Assembly: GCA_020650975.1 (NCBI GenBank)
Contig: JAIPMN010000467.1
Span: 18,142-82,141, forward strand
Direction of reading: 5' to 3'
Source of the DNA: Apostichopus californicus
Taxonomy: Eukaryota > Echinodermata > Holothuroidea > Aspidochirotida > Stichopodidae
DNA length: 64,000 nucleotides
Part shown: one piece after another, positions 12,383 to 24,574 of the stretch
Layout: every line of letters starts with the position of its first letter
Numbering within the stretch: the first letter of the stretch is position 1
The notes under the pieces: generated by a model
The model's database searches: none
Told to the model about the DNA's origin: nothing
What the model saw: only the letters and a program-made list of their open reading frames with translations
Translations under genes and position numbers: made by a program

Positions 12383-12668
12383 GGCTAGAGGAACCAGTTC
12401 AAGCCCAACTGCGCTCCTGTTTACTATAGTATTGGTTACAAATCAGTCTTTAACGTAGGTTAACATTTTTCAATATAAAGTTTGAAATGCTCAATTTACA
12501 ACAACAAAACTCCCATCTCTCAGTTTGTAAGAAAGTGGTCAGATGCTGAGGGCTAATTCCATCCTCAGATGCTGAGGGCTTTTCCAAACGAATAGGGTTT
12601 CAAATTACTTATGCATGTTTCCGTCCGAACTCACATACAGTGCTTTGTTCCACACGAACGCTATGAAC

Positions 12669-12691
12669 TATATATATATATATATATATAC
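12669..12691. repeat. (TA)n microsatellite
   Basis: About eleven TA units interrupt otherwise unremarkable intergenic DNA. Confidence 0.9.
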
Positions 12692-13680
12692 GTAGATCCC
12701 CATAATAAGTAAGGAGGCTACATTATGAAACAGCATGATACCACAAGCATTGCCCAATTGATTTACACACTAAATTCATCAACTTTCGAAGGTTGCTAGA
12801 ACGTGAACGTTTTCAACTGACAAGTCTTACCTATCATAATATGATAGATAGTGGATTGGACTTTGGTGGGGTACTTACAAATTTACCAATGCCATGACCT
12901 TTAAAATTTTGAACTAGAAGAGGTGAACGTGTAGCATACAGTAGTTCCCAACCCATGTGCCAGCTGTGTATGTCTAAAAAGCTTGAAATTACCTTCTCAA
13001 TTTTAGACCATATATGTATCTTCCTACTCATTATTCAAGCATCGACAACATTGATGACAACTGAAAATATGCAAAGACCGTGACGTCACTTCGGAAGGTT
13101 CAAGTTAGGGACTTCCTCCGACAATGCATGGTTAACTTGGTATGCGGATGAAAACTACTGTAATTGTGGTATAACCGATACTTTGAATTGGGGAATTCAC
13201 AATAACGCTGTCTACCGTGACGTTTTGGTTCATCCGAAAGATAAAATTGTTTATTACTTCTTTCTTTTTTCCATATTTCACGTAAGTAAAACATGTTTTA
13301 TTCGAAATAAACTCACGATACACATTTTCAAGAAATATAGAGAAAGTGTAATTACTCGCTTCTTACAAGTCCCTGAACAGAATATTCATACTATTATATA
13401 CAAGGTTTCTGTGTATGTACACTGTAAATGTCAATATCGCTAATTAGTGTATAAACATTTATCCACTTCGGTTTGGCTATTTTTTGGGGGCCATAATACC
13501 AATTCCGCGAGACACGGTTGATTCTGTGAAATTAACTCACTGACAACTTTACCAAGTTCCATCTTCACCACAACCCAAACCGTCACTCATCCCACATTCA
13601 CAAACAAAACAGAGAAAATTACTAGGGGCACAAATATAATTCTTCTACGAACCTAAATTTAAAGACAATTTTAAAACCAG
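12692..13680. other. Intergenic stretch with one CRE-like site
   Basis: No gene recognised. A perfect TGACGTCA at 13081-13088 is followed by a CTTCGGAAG sequence, but no start codon or exon next to it supports a promoter. The overlapping open frames on both strands near 13.1-13.4 kb have no recognisable protein features. Confidence 0.5.
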
Positions 13681-13686
13681 TTTATT
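13681..13686 (-). terminator. Candidate poly(A) signal of the FAM124-like gene
   Basis: AATAAA on the minus strand, 338 nt past the stop codon. It is the first canonical hexamer I found downstream; use is inferred from position only. Confidence 0.45.
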
Positions 13687-14023
13687 CTAATATTTTGAAA
13701 AGAATACCTGTTTCACGAGATTGCTGATACTGTGACCCCTACACTGAGTTTTAACTTTAACCCAAACCCCCACCCCACCCCCACCCCTCCTATCTCGGGT
13801 ATCTATGTAATTCTGACCAGAAATTGAAAAACTAAACTCTTAGATTTAATAACATGCTTGCCCTAATTCACTGCTGTTGTTGTTGGAGTTTTCTAAAAGC
13901 CCGACATACCCAGAGATATGAGTCGTAAATCAAAATCTGACATCAATTTAATTATTGTACTACAGTTTAGGGAAAGTTCAAATGAATTACTATTTTTCTG
14001 TGAATATATATTTTATAGACATG

Positions 14024-14943
14024 CTAGACATAATTACTGATATCTTTAAAAGTATTGTTTCCTTCCGAGGCACTTGTTTCGCCTTCCGAGTTTGGACTGG
14101 ACTTTCCGCTAAACTGATAAATTTCACCATCATTCTCTCTGTGCCTACCGCCTCCATTGCCAGTGTCATGATTGCCACTCTCGCGTTGAACTAGAAGCAA
14201 TAGTTTGTTGCCATCGAGATCCGTCGTCTGCCATCGTTTGGCACTAATTGGACTGCATACACGTGGTAGTAAAGGTACCAACTGGCCTATGTCTTGGACC
14301 TTGAATTGTAATATGGCGGCATCGAGTGGCGTAGGAACAAAACCTACCGGAAGTCTCTTCAACGCAAGTTGAACTTCAAGATTCAGCTTCCGGCAACAAA
14401 ATACGAGAAAGTAACAAAAATCTTCTTTCTGAAACTGAACGTCTCTTGATAAAATTTTCGAATACAACGAAACAGTGTCATCCCAGTTTTCATATGATAC
14501 AAATATCATAAACCTGAGCCTATCCTTGCCAAGAATCTGTCGGACGGCCCAAAGTGGCATGCCGTCTGCGTGAGAGTAGAAATCTTGATTGTTGGTTGGG
14601 TATGGCACTACATTCCCGCCGACAAGATCTTTGTGGTGTAGTTGCCATGGTGCCTCTTTAAGGTATTGTCGAGCGTTGAGGATTCTTTCAATTCCCTGTT
14701 CCTCTTGGAGGAATACCATGATGGCTAGAGACGGTATGGCCATAACATCCGGCTCTTTGTTATCGAAGACGACTCGTTCGCTGCGATCGACGTAGTTAAA
14801 AAGCTTTAATTTTGGCGCCACAGAATGGGTCAAAGGTCGCAAGAGACATTTTAGTTTCTTTGATTGCTTTGGATCGGATATAAAATGAAGGGTCAGTCGG
14901 TAGGGATCTTTCACTTCCGGTCTCTCGGCTGTTTCGGCATCAT
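14024..14943 (-). CDS. FAM124: FAM124-like exon 2: the FAM124 domain and C-terminus
   Basis: 305 full codons to TAG at 14024. The domain occupies most of the exon. The protein then ends about 60 residues later in a polar Gly/Asn/Ser-rich tail, much shorter than the C-terminal tail of vertebrate FAM124A. The segment RFMIFVSYENWDDTVSLYSKIL, a later LEVQLALK strand and a closing DLDGNKLLL resemble a VOC (glyoxalase-like) module; that fold reading is inference. Confidence 0.9.
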
Positions 14944-17900
14944 CTGCGGAAAAAAAACAAAAAGGTCAGAGCATGGATCCATGGTTTTGTTCCCATTCTC
15001 CAGTGAAACATCGTTAAGTTTTCCTGCACTGTTCCCAAGGTGTAAAGTTTAATATTACTAAACAATTGTTCATTGGCCATTTTATACAGCAGATGTCTGT
15101 TTAAGTGAGGAATATAACACAAATATTTGTTGTGCCACCAAAATTTTAACATAAGTGTAAGAAAGATACAATGATGACTGCACTGATACTTCCGTCATCT
15201 TTTATTTAATTTCAAAATTTCCGAAACTGAAATACCGAACGTGTACCCATTATTACCACCGTCGAGAATGCTTGTTATAGCGTGCTTCAAGCTATAGGTC
15301 ATACCAAAGCAGACGCTGATATATTTCAAAATTTTTTAATACTTTGCCCTGTTTTGTCTCCTATACGGATTTGGTTATGAAACGGGGAAGATTAAATACG
15401 TGGTTATTGATAAGCTTGGGAGGGGTCAGGAAATTACAGCCCGGGTAACATAATTTGGTTATCGATCCCAGCGATTATAGTCACGGAGACTGACAGGAAT
15501 ACGGAGAAGGGTATTGGCGTGCCTAGTCTAGGAGACTGACAGGAATACGGAGAAGGGCATTGGCGTGCCTAGTCTGGGAGACTTGCAGGAATACGGAGAA
15601 GGGCATTGGCGTACCTAGTCTCCCTTAATATTACCTATAATTCAACACAACCATCAATACAGTCAGGCTCTATTACAAAATATAAGTGAAGCAAATATTT
15701 ATTTTCTTACAATATAAATTTTAAAAAAGCCCAAAATTTTGAACTAAATCAGTGTTTTTAGTTTTGGTTCAGTTCCGTGCGGTTTCCCGCTCATTCAACG
15801 TTTATGGAGGGGTTTTACTGCCAACTTATTCTAAATAGTTTAACAGTAAGTTTTATATCATGTTAAGTTGATGTAAAAATGTAATTATCCATTAATTCAA
15901 CAGCAGTCAGTCACTCCATGTGGAGATTTGATACAAAATTATTTCGCAACATTTGCAACTGTAAAAAGAAAAAGCAAGAAACATTGTAATAGCTCATGCA
16001 GAATCTCCGCGTTAAACCACCGCATATCGCAGCACCAAACCTTACACGCGGGGCTAATTTCTCCGATTTAGTGGGTGTGTTTTGGGTGATGATCGATCGA
16101 TTGATATCGGCCAGGGGCGGCGGACCTCCAGGGCAGTAGCCCTCCAATTAAAAAAATTGATCGATTCGCCTCTGTTTCTTACAAAAAGGGTTCAGGCCCT
16201 TACCTAACTCATCGAGAGAAAAATTTGAATTTCCCTCCCCCCCCCCCCGGCTTTTAATGTCCTGCGCACGCTACTGACTACTGATAACATTACACGGAAT
16301 TGACACGAGCTCACCTTCACTGCCGAACTTGATCTTGTAGAACAATTTTACAATGACACAATGTTCGTTTAAATGTACAAAACTATAAAGGATGCCAGGC
16401 GGTACAGAATAAACATCTTGTTTTGCCCCCAGCTTCGAACTATGTTGCGAACATTTTCATAAATCACCTGCACAAAATGACAGGTGGCGCTTCTAAATGT
16501 ACCCAATAGATATCATACGTTCACCTTTGGCCCGATGGAACGCCAAATATCTATAGTTTATCTCATTTTCTTTACGACGTGTAAGTTAAACTATATAGGT
16601 TTACGCCTCTCCAGTTGTTTACGATGCTAACAAATAATCACATATATGTGTAGGCTACTAACAATATATTAGTCTGTAGTACAGGCCTTTCTCAGACTTT
16701 GCCGGTGTTAACGTTTATTAATAGATGAAACGAAGAAAGAAATATCATCGACCCAATGAGAAAGGTCGAATTCATGTAAATACATAATGAAATATTCATG
16801 TATACTATCAGGGCGAATATTGCTCACATTTGACACCTTCCACTCGCAATATTTATTGCCACATTCATCTCTTCAGCATCGCATTATAGATTGGCTTCAA
16901 TCGAATCAACAACGTCTTGTGTTTAGGGTGGGAGTGACGGTGGGGTGGGCTAGAGGGGGGTCGATGAGAGTGACCCTGCCCACATCACCTTAATTCAGGC
17001 TGAGCTGTAATGTTACAATGGATTCGAACTACCTTCGGGCTACATTGTAAGGTTACAATATGTTGGTATTTTGGTAACATGTGGAGGAGAGGGGGAGGGG
17101 GGGGGGGGAGTGCAGAACATCATACCAGGGAGTATATGTGTGCAGTAAATAAACTTTCACCTCCACTTTATGACTTCAGGTCACATGCATTTACAGTCAG
17201 AAATAATAAACCTTCAAGGTATTCGGTAAAAGGAGCTAAAATTATACTATTCTCGCAATCAATTGAATATTGTCCCTTGTGACCAAATTCGGATTCCATA
17301 TAGGTAAGCCGAAGAAAAAAACAGAGTGAGTGTTAAGGGAGGGGACGGGAGGGGTCGGGAGGGGTACGGATACCAATGATCTGTAGACGGGCTGGTGGAA
17401 TCCAATTGTTGTCAACTGACTCATACAATCATCGCAAAAATAGAAGAAGGAAGCGACAAGAAGCAAGTATAACATGTTCTTGAAATAAAAGCGAATGTTT
17501 GAAACTATTAAGTGCGACTTCCCCCAAAATAAAGTTTGCCAAAAATGTTGTCTTTCTTTCGCTTAGTTTTCCTGCTTTAATATCATTTCTCTTTTAATGA
17601 TGTTTTATGTGGTATGTCATCGTCTGTTTGCTTACATTGTTATAAATTTTACGACTTGGACGCTTCTACTCTTCAATAACAAACAACAAATCAAACGAAT
17701 CAAATTATAACAAACTGCAACAAAGAATGATATCAATGTATAGACGGATATGACTATATTATCGTTGAAACAAACAAGATATACCGGATTATTTACAACT
17801 TATGATTCAAGGCGGGGCTGGGATGGTATAGCCTATAATACATCTTTGGTGGCAATTCCAGAGTAGCCTATAGTATATAGACATGCTGTAATATTGCAAC

Positions 17901-20900
17901 GGTTGTTTAATTTGTGTACAATTTCCCATCTCCGACAATTTTGACGTAACCAACATGATTAAAACTATAAACAAATTTAGGTCATTATTTACAACTTATG
18001 ATTCAAGGCGGGGCTGGGATGGTATAGCCTATAATGAAAGAGGTTGCATATTATTATTGATATTTTAGCATATGCAGTTTCTTGAGCCCGGTGGTACATT
18101 GATGATGACGACGAGTTGATGTTCGGTTGACATGACTATAATCTGCAAGCGTTGATAACAACATTACAAGATTTTTCGCTGATGTAGAATACGCCAACTT
18201 TACGAGTTCTCTTCGTACCATTTAACGATGAGAACTTGCCGGTGTTCTTACGATTGTCGCTCACTCCAGGGGTGGCGGTGGTCGGGGGGGGGGGAGGGGG
18301 CGGACTGAGGAATATACACCGCTACCCGGCTCCGTGAGCCACCCGCGTCGCTGCGGACTTGACGCTATCGGAGCATTTGGCGCATCATGTTAGGACCTTT
18401 CTCGACCAAGATGAATTCAGCGTCTTTATAGTCACTTATCGGCGCCTTTAACTTTTGAACGAATAACACACTTCCAGACATTTTAGGTCGTGGAAAGAGA
18501 GGAGGGTCATTGACCGGTAGTGACCGGTTCCCAAGGGCGTACTGCAGTACCAAATGGTTATACCCAGATCACTATATATACTGTATATGGGAAGTACTGA
18601 GGTGGGGAGACAGGTTAGCGAATAAAGCGAAGTAAAATATCGGTTCCGATAGAGCAATCGGACGTTGGCCTGCCCTTTGCAAATGGCCGTAACATAGTGA
18701 GAGGGAAAGTCGCCGGGAGGAATTGATAAATGCGATACTTGGTTTTACTGCAAAGGAACGAACTAAATTCGCGCCCTTAAGAGTCTCTGTAAAGTCCATG
18801 TACGGGACAGCTCTTGGAGGTTACCCGGATACAAACACTTCAAGACATGGGGTGACATCTATGCAACGTAGCATAGGCCTATATATAGTGTTGCTGTTAT
18901 TGATATTAACGTAATTAACAAAGGATGGCCAGGTCCCGTTATATGAAAAGAAGCAGTAGAGGGGCCTACAACAAAAGATTTCGCGAACCTGTGTAGCTTT
19001 TGCATTCATTGCCTTCTGTTACACCTTCAATTAATTAATCAATACCATACAAGACACCTCAAGGTTTATATGGATGGCAAGAATCTATAACGAGTGAACA
19101 TGTTCATTAATACTTAATGAAAGTCTTCATTGTGAGCAGAATATAACCTATAAAAAAGTTTTATAGGTCCGTCATTAGTTCCCTTTGTCAGTTTGTTGTT
19201 AGACTTTGAACAATCTCTTTCCGCGAGTTTAGCAAAACGTACACTAATAATTTGAGTGCGTCCTCTCGCACCCTTACCCCGCCCCACTTCCGGCTTACTC
19301 TGTTCCCCGTCTATCACAAAGGAAGAGGGGGGGTACCAGTATAAAGAACAGTGAAAAGTTATAAGGTCGTGAAAAGACTCGGAATTGACTTGGCAGTATC
19401 ACGACTTGTGTGATCAAAACATCAACATTTGCCCGAGTACGTTGCACTACTTCACTGCACGTGAGCAGGGAAAGTACTACGGGATCTAATGTATATGCTA
19501 TATCCGCGCAGGGATTAAGAGCGACAATTTTACATGGGTTTTCCTAAACGTGTCACATTGTATAAAGACACGATGAACTGAATAGAAGGCCGCAATGACA
19601 ACCACAAACTGTGTGCTATTTGATATGACCGGTGGCTGTAAATCGTCGCCCCCCCCCCTGGCGAATATGACAAACAATTAAATATAGACAACGCGATTAC
19701 CTTAATATTTTAATAATTAGCTACGAGAGAATATTTATGCCGTTGGTCCGTTCAAGTAAACGGGAAGGGATGGAGGTAGCACTCATGTAAACAAATCATT
19801 ATCCAGTTTGCATGCCTGAAAAAATATGCTTTACCTCTACCTAGCCCCTTCTCGCACCCACACCCCTCCCCTCGCCCCCTCAGTTTCGGGCCGAGGAAAC
19901 TATATAGCTATACCTTCGTGGAGTCAAGGATACTTTTGGCAACCGTTTTAGCATGGCAAATGTCATATACATCTGAATGCATATCAAATCATGTGTCTAG
20001 GGACATCGATTTTGGTAGTTAACTTTCCCACTTGAAGTTTTTATATAATCGAATCCATTACAGTAAGATATACTATACAACAATCGAGTAAGTAAAGTAC
20101 GTTGTTGTACTTCAAGTGTCAACGAACCGATTGCAGATTGTGGTTTATAATCAATGCTAACGCTTTTACTTGGTGACGAAATCGATAGGCAGTAAAATCC
20201 CGTTATACGAAAATGAAGGCAACGTTAACCGTTATGTGCAAATGGATAATCCTAACGAGGCAGACGCCATGACACACAAACAACCAGAGAGGTACATATA
20301 GGGATGCACTGTAGGAGTGCGGATTATTGAATGAAAGGTTTTTTGGTTAATAAAGCTTAATATACACCTCGTACATTATCTGACGGCCCTATCAGTTAAA
20401 CATAGATCAATATATCTACCATTTCCTATTTATTTAATTCGAAGAAGTGCACAGGAGTAGTGATTATCCAGTTACAAGTTAACATAAAAACTTTAAAACG
20501 TTAATTGCCTACGGAGAAAACTACTGCACTGATTCACTCTCTCTGCATGTGCCTTCATTCACTAGCCAGTGAGAATTGATCTTACCAGCAGACGCTTGGC
20601 TGCCGGGATTTCCAGTTTTACAATCATGGACTGGCGTCCAGATCTGCTCAAATAATAGGCCAAAATTAAACAAAATACTAAATCAATGTTATCATGCTGT
20701 GACAATTGTGCTGAGACCTTTGTACAATTCGACACAGTATGGGGGAATTATGCCTACAATATCCAGAAGAAACACATTGTCATAGCATATTATACTGTGT
20801 GAGAAGAGCTCAACAGGCACGAAAATACTCTTTCTTTTAAACTGACCACGTAGAACTTTCATTTCTCAGCAGTGAAGTATATAATTCTTGCGCAATTCTA

Positions 20901-23900
20901 TTAAAATTTTTGCAAATAAATTTTTTTTGAATTCAATTTATGTTTGTTTGTCATATTCGCATTGATCGATGCAACTAACAAGTGTGCAAGTTGCAGTTTA
21001 GAAAGGCGAAAATCCTCTCACAAGAAATACATTTCCGAATGGTAAACCATCTGCAGTTAACAGGTACTGATCCCAAGAAAAGGTCAGTTGGTCAAAGTCA
21101 ACTCACTGGTGACAGAAGGAGATTAAAATTTGGTATAATATATTGTTACCATACTTGAATATTAAAGGATAGATAAGGAATATGGAAAGAGTAACGGGAA
21201 CAGGTAGGAGCCATATTCTGCCCCCCCCCCCCCAACAACCCACTCCGACTTATTTAGTTAACGGGTCATGAACTTTTGGGGAACGGCTATAGAGGCAGAT
21301 CTGGGAATTCATAAGAGAATGGAGGGTGGTTCTAGGGACGTTGAAACCGACTCACCCTTCCTCCTCCGCCCCCCTCCACAGAGATTAAAAATTAAAGTTA
21401 AGACAATGGTGAAATATATGGCATATTTTTTGACTAGATATGATGTCTATGATTATAGTCTTAACGCAAGATGTTTGTGTGTGTGAGTCTGAGAGATTGT
21501 AAAGGAGGTTTGCTCCCCCACACCCCTGTTTCCGCGCCTAAAGGCGTATTGGGCCCGGGGTTGTCTATTTCTTCCCACGACTGAATATTTTCCCACCGTA
21601 TGACGATGGAGGTGGGGTGGGGGGGGGGGGGCTCCTCTCCCCCTTTGCGTGCGCCACTGCATGGAAACCGATAGGATAGTATATATATTTTACTCCATCA
21701 AAACGCGCTCAAGACATTATCACAAAATTTAACACAAACCGAAAGCAAACAGAAATTTTAATAGCTCATTAATATTAAAACACAATCATTTGTGTGTCCT
21801 CAGCTACGAAATTATCTGCAGAAATAGACACGCAAATCAGCATTTTTGTTTGAGACTGTACATGAAATTTTATGGACCGTACTGCATGTAACGCTGATTC
21901 CATCTGGCTGTATAGAGGAACTCCTTTTATGTATTGTACAGATGTAAATCTATGTAATTGAATGGCTCGATAATCTTAACATATTAATGCCGATGATAGC
22001 TCGGGCAAATAAATTGACTCTGTATATAGCGATACATTTTTTTGGACATGCTTGATGCACCAACAACCACATAACAAAGCAAAAAAATCAAAACCTTAGT
22101 CAAAGCATTTATTCCAAGTTTTGGAGTAATCATTTAACTTGATATTCATACTTTTTGATATCTTTGTTTCACAACTGACCCAGACACTGGTCTTACATGA
22201 ATGTTTAGCCACGTTTCTTTTATTTCATTTTACTCATAGTCCCTGTAAACTGATTCAAGTTAGCGTTTATTCAATTGATGCCACTCTTTTAATCGTATCA
22301 CGAGCATATATATGCATGTTTAGCATACAGTTAATCCCGAGGCCTGGGGTGTAAGTTGGGTTGCCCAAGATTATTCCCATCACAATTTTTCTATGCCATG
22401 AACACCACCATACTCATAGACGTGACTATCTCGAAATGATTTTTTAAGGTGCGATGATTTGTAAATGAGTGTTATAAAATCATGGTTTACTCATAATCTT
22501 GTTTGATGGCATATTTACAAAATCCAACGCTAGGAAAAAGACATTTTTTTTTAATGTTTCAACGAATAATATTTTTACAGCAGATATGCCAAAATTGCGG
22601 TAATATAGTTCATGAGTATGTCTGGCACACTGATTTGCATTGTAATTATTAGCTGCCTAAAGAACATATAGTGATTTACAACGCTTAAACAATTAATTCA
22701 ATTTAATTAGCCTAAGTCAATGCATGTTGACGTTATTTTCAGAGTGTTCGATGTTTGTCAGGTTATTATGGGACCTTAACTAAAACTAGGCTAAGGCACT
22801 GTGGTTAGCCCGAGCAATCATACATATTTCGGCTCATCAACGCAAAAACTGTCATTCCTACATTAATGAAAACTAGGTAAACCGGTCATTCGTTATAATT
22901 TTGTAAATATCGTTCAATTTCATAGACAAATAAGCAAGACTTACCATCGTAGTTGCTCTCTTTGAGTAGGGTAACACGAGATATCATTTGTAACGCTGGA
23001 TGTGCCCCAATACAGGCCCACGAAGATCTCCGCTGCCTCACTCGAGAGGGCTGCTTAGCCACCACAGGTTCAGCACCATCATCGCAGACGATGGCCCCGT
23101 CACGTCCCGTTTGAAAATCTCTGAAAGCAGACTGTCGTGGACTAGCAAACGCAGCGCTCATCTTGGGCTCAGATTTCCTTTTCGTTATCATTTTCGGTTG
23201 GAAACCAGGAGGCGGACCATTCCCGACGGAGAGACGTCTTGTTCTTTGGATTGAGATATCATTGTCAGCTTTTTGAGATGACGAGACATCATGCTCATCA
23301 TGTTCATCAATGTTGTCTTGTGATGAAGCCAGATTGATTATTTTCTGGTGTAAGATTTCTCTGGCAAACAAAGGGTCCTCCACTGCAGTAGTATATTCTA
23401 TGTTAGATAAGTTACTCACGTCAATTGAGAATCTCCTGGTAGGTCTTTGACGGGCAATGGATTTTACCATCCTTCCCCCATCGGTATGCAAGCCATCAGC
23501 GCGGTGTAAATCATTTTGATATTTAGCTTTCTTATCATCACTTTGATCATTTTTGCTAAAATCGGACTCCTTCAGCCACTCCAATGTCTTTCCTTCAACT
23601 CTGTTTGTAAGTGATGAAGACATTCCAATATTGGAGGAAACCGAGCCAGCATTTCCAGCCACTTCTTCTTCTTCTTCTTCTTCTATCAGAGTTCTCTTCT
23701 TAAGAAGTGATAGAATTTGCTCTAAATGATCGACGGAGGAAGTTGCAATGGAATGTCTCCTAGTCGTGATACCTTTAGCAGCCTGTAGTACTTTGGGTGT
23801 ACAAGAAACCTTTCGATATTGCTTCATCCTTTCTTCATCTTCTCCGCTGGAGATTGAATCTTCTTCCTCCTCATCAGACGACATCTCTGAGATGGAGAAT

Positions 23901-24574
23901 GAGGATCTTCTCTTTGGCGTGGTGTTGTCCATTGTTCCTTTATGGAGACGAGTGTAATTAATTCTAATAGGATCAAACTTTGATACGCCGCGCTGTTTTG
24001 TGTCTGGGACTATGTCTCCCAACGGGCTGGATCTTTCTTCGCCACTGTCCTCAGTAATCACGGGTATGACTGGTTTGAACAACGTGTTACGTTGAGAAAC
24101 ATATGATAACTGTTGATGACTCTTGTTCAAGACATTTTCTTTCAGTTCATCACCTGAGCTATCGTGATAGGCATTACACCCAGCATGCTGTCTTTCATGT
24201 GAATTCAGCGAATAACTTGAAATCGATGACACTTCTATAATTGGGGGTCTCTGGTAAAACTCCTCATTTAAGTCGTGTGGTGGGTGCTGACCATGGTTAC
24301 TGGAAAGAAAGTCTTGTCCATCATCTTCAACATCGAGGGTCATCAAAAAATCCTCATCCAAAATGATATCGTTGTCATCTTCATATTCATATCGATAAAG
24401 ACGTGGCCCGCCCGAGTCTAATTCCTCTGTCCCTTGAAGTCCTATGGATGAACGTTTGTCTTGGACGTTGTAACTAACGTAATGTTGCTCTTCACTTTGC
24501 AGAGACGAAATGTTAACTTCAACGAGAGAACCGGTAGTTCCTTCCATCGAAACCCCGATTAAAGGATTAGCCAT
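14024..24574 (-). CDS. FAM124: FAM124-family protein with long serine-rich N-terminus (849 aa, two exons)
   Basis: Exon 24574-22945 (543 codons plus one base) has donor GTAAGT. Exon 14943-14024 has acceptor TTTTTCCGCAG. Both are phase 1, and joined they make an Asp codon followed by DAETAERPEVKDPYRLTLHF. An in-frame TAG two codons before the ATG supports the start. Residues about 555-790 match the FAM124 domain along its length, including IHxxxDP-like, FLQEE.G.E, PW..HH, QDFxxxxxGxPLWAVR, LKRLP, VPTPLDAAILQFKVQDIG and CSPIS..RWQTTDLDGNKLLL. The cellular function of FAM124 proteins is not established to my knowledge. The N-terminal half is acidic and Ser-rich with five R-R-x-S motifs, which I do not know from vertebrate members. 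An extra exon of 3n length inside the 8-kb intron cannot be excluded. Confidence 0.85.
15485..15622. repeat. 46-bp minisatellite, three copies
   Basis: Units start at 15485, 15531 and 15577, each GGAGACTGACAGGAATACGG-like with a few substitutions. It lies in the FAM124-like intron, 540 bp from the second exon's acceptor. Confidence 0.9.
17788..18035. repeat. 52-bp direct repeat pair (17788-17839, 17984-18035)
   Basis: Two apparently identical 52-bp segments containing TTCAAGGCGGGGCTGGGATG lie 196 bp apart in direct orientation, separated by unrelated sequence. The origin is unknown; it could be a deletion-prone pair or the ends of a small insertion. Confidence 0.85.
22945..24574 (-). CDS. 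FAM124: FAM124-like exon 1: disordered, basophilic-site-rich N-terminus
   Basis: One open exon of 543 codons. R-R-x-S occurs at Ser225, 275, 383, 449 and 518, with related sites at Ser257 (YRKVS) and Ser468 (KRKS). Acidic patches lie at 63-87 and 231-249, and Glu298-304 is coded by a TTC/CTT run. No folded domain was recognised. Codon use is smooth and the frame has no stops, so it is a real exon. Its assignment to the FAM124 gene rests on strand, order and matching phase. Confidence 0.85.

Larger units (their letters stand above)
14944..22944 (-). other. FAM124-like intron 1 (8.0 kb)
   Basis: GTAAGT...CCGCAG intron. It holds a 46-bp triplicated minisatellite, a 52-bp direct repeat, several C or G homopolymer runs of 12-13 nt (16237-16248, 17097-17108, 21221-21233), and hAT-like ends at about 16111 (CAGGGGCGGCGGA) and 21660 (GCGCCACTG) that do not pair into a complete element. 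No further exon was recognised on either strand. Confidence 0.6.

Noticed and set aside
13081-13088. Second perfect TGACGTCA as a promoter
   Set aside because: No start codon or exon is nearby; similar sites also occur inside the 4.1-kb repeat block near 61144 and 61290.
15485-15622. Regularly spaced repeats considered as a CRISPR array
   Set aside because: The 46-bp units are contiguous with no unique spacers, in an animal intron.
22886-22944. Extension of the long FAM124-like first exon past the GTAAGT donor
   Set aside because: The donor is strong and its phase matches the FAM124-domain exon exactly; the extra residues are intron read-through.
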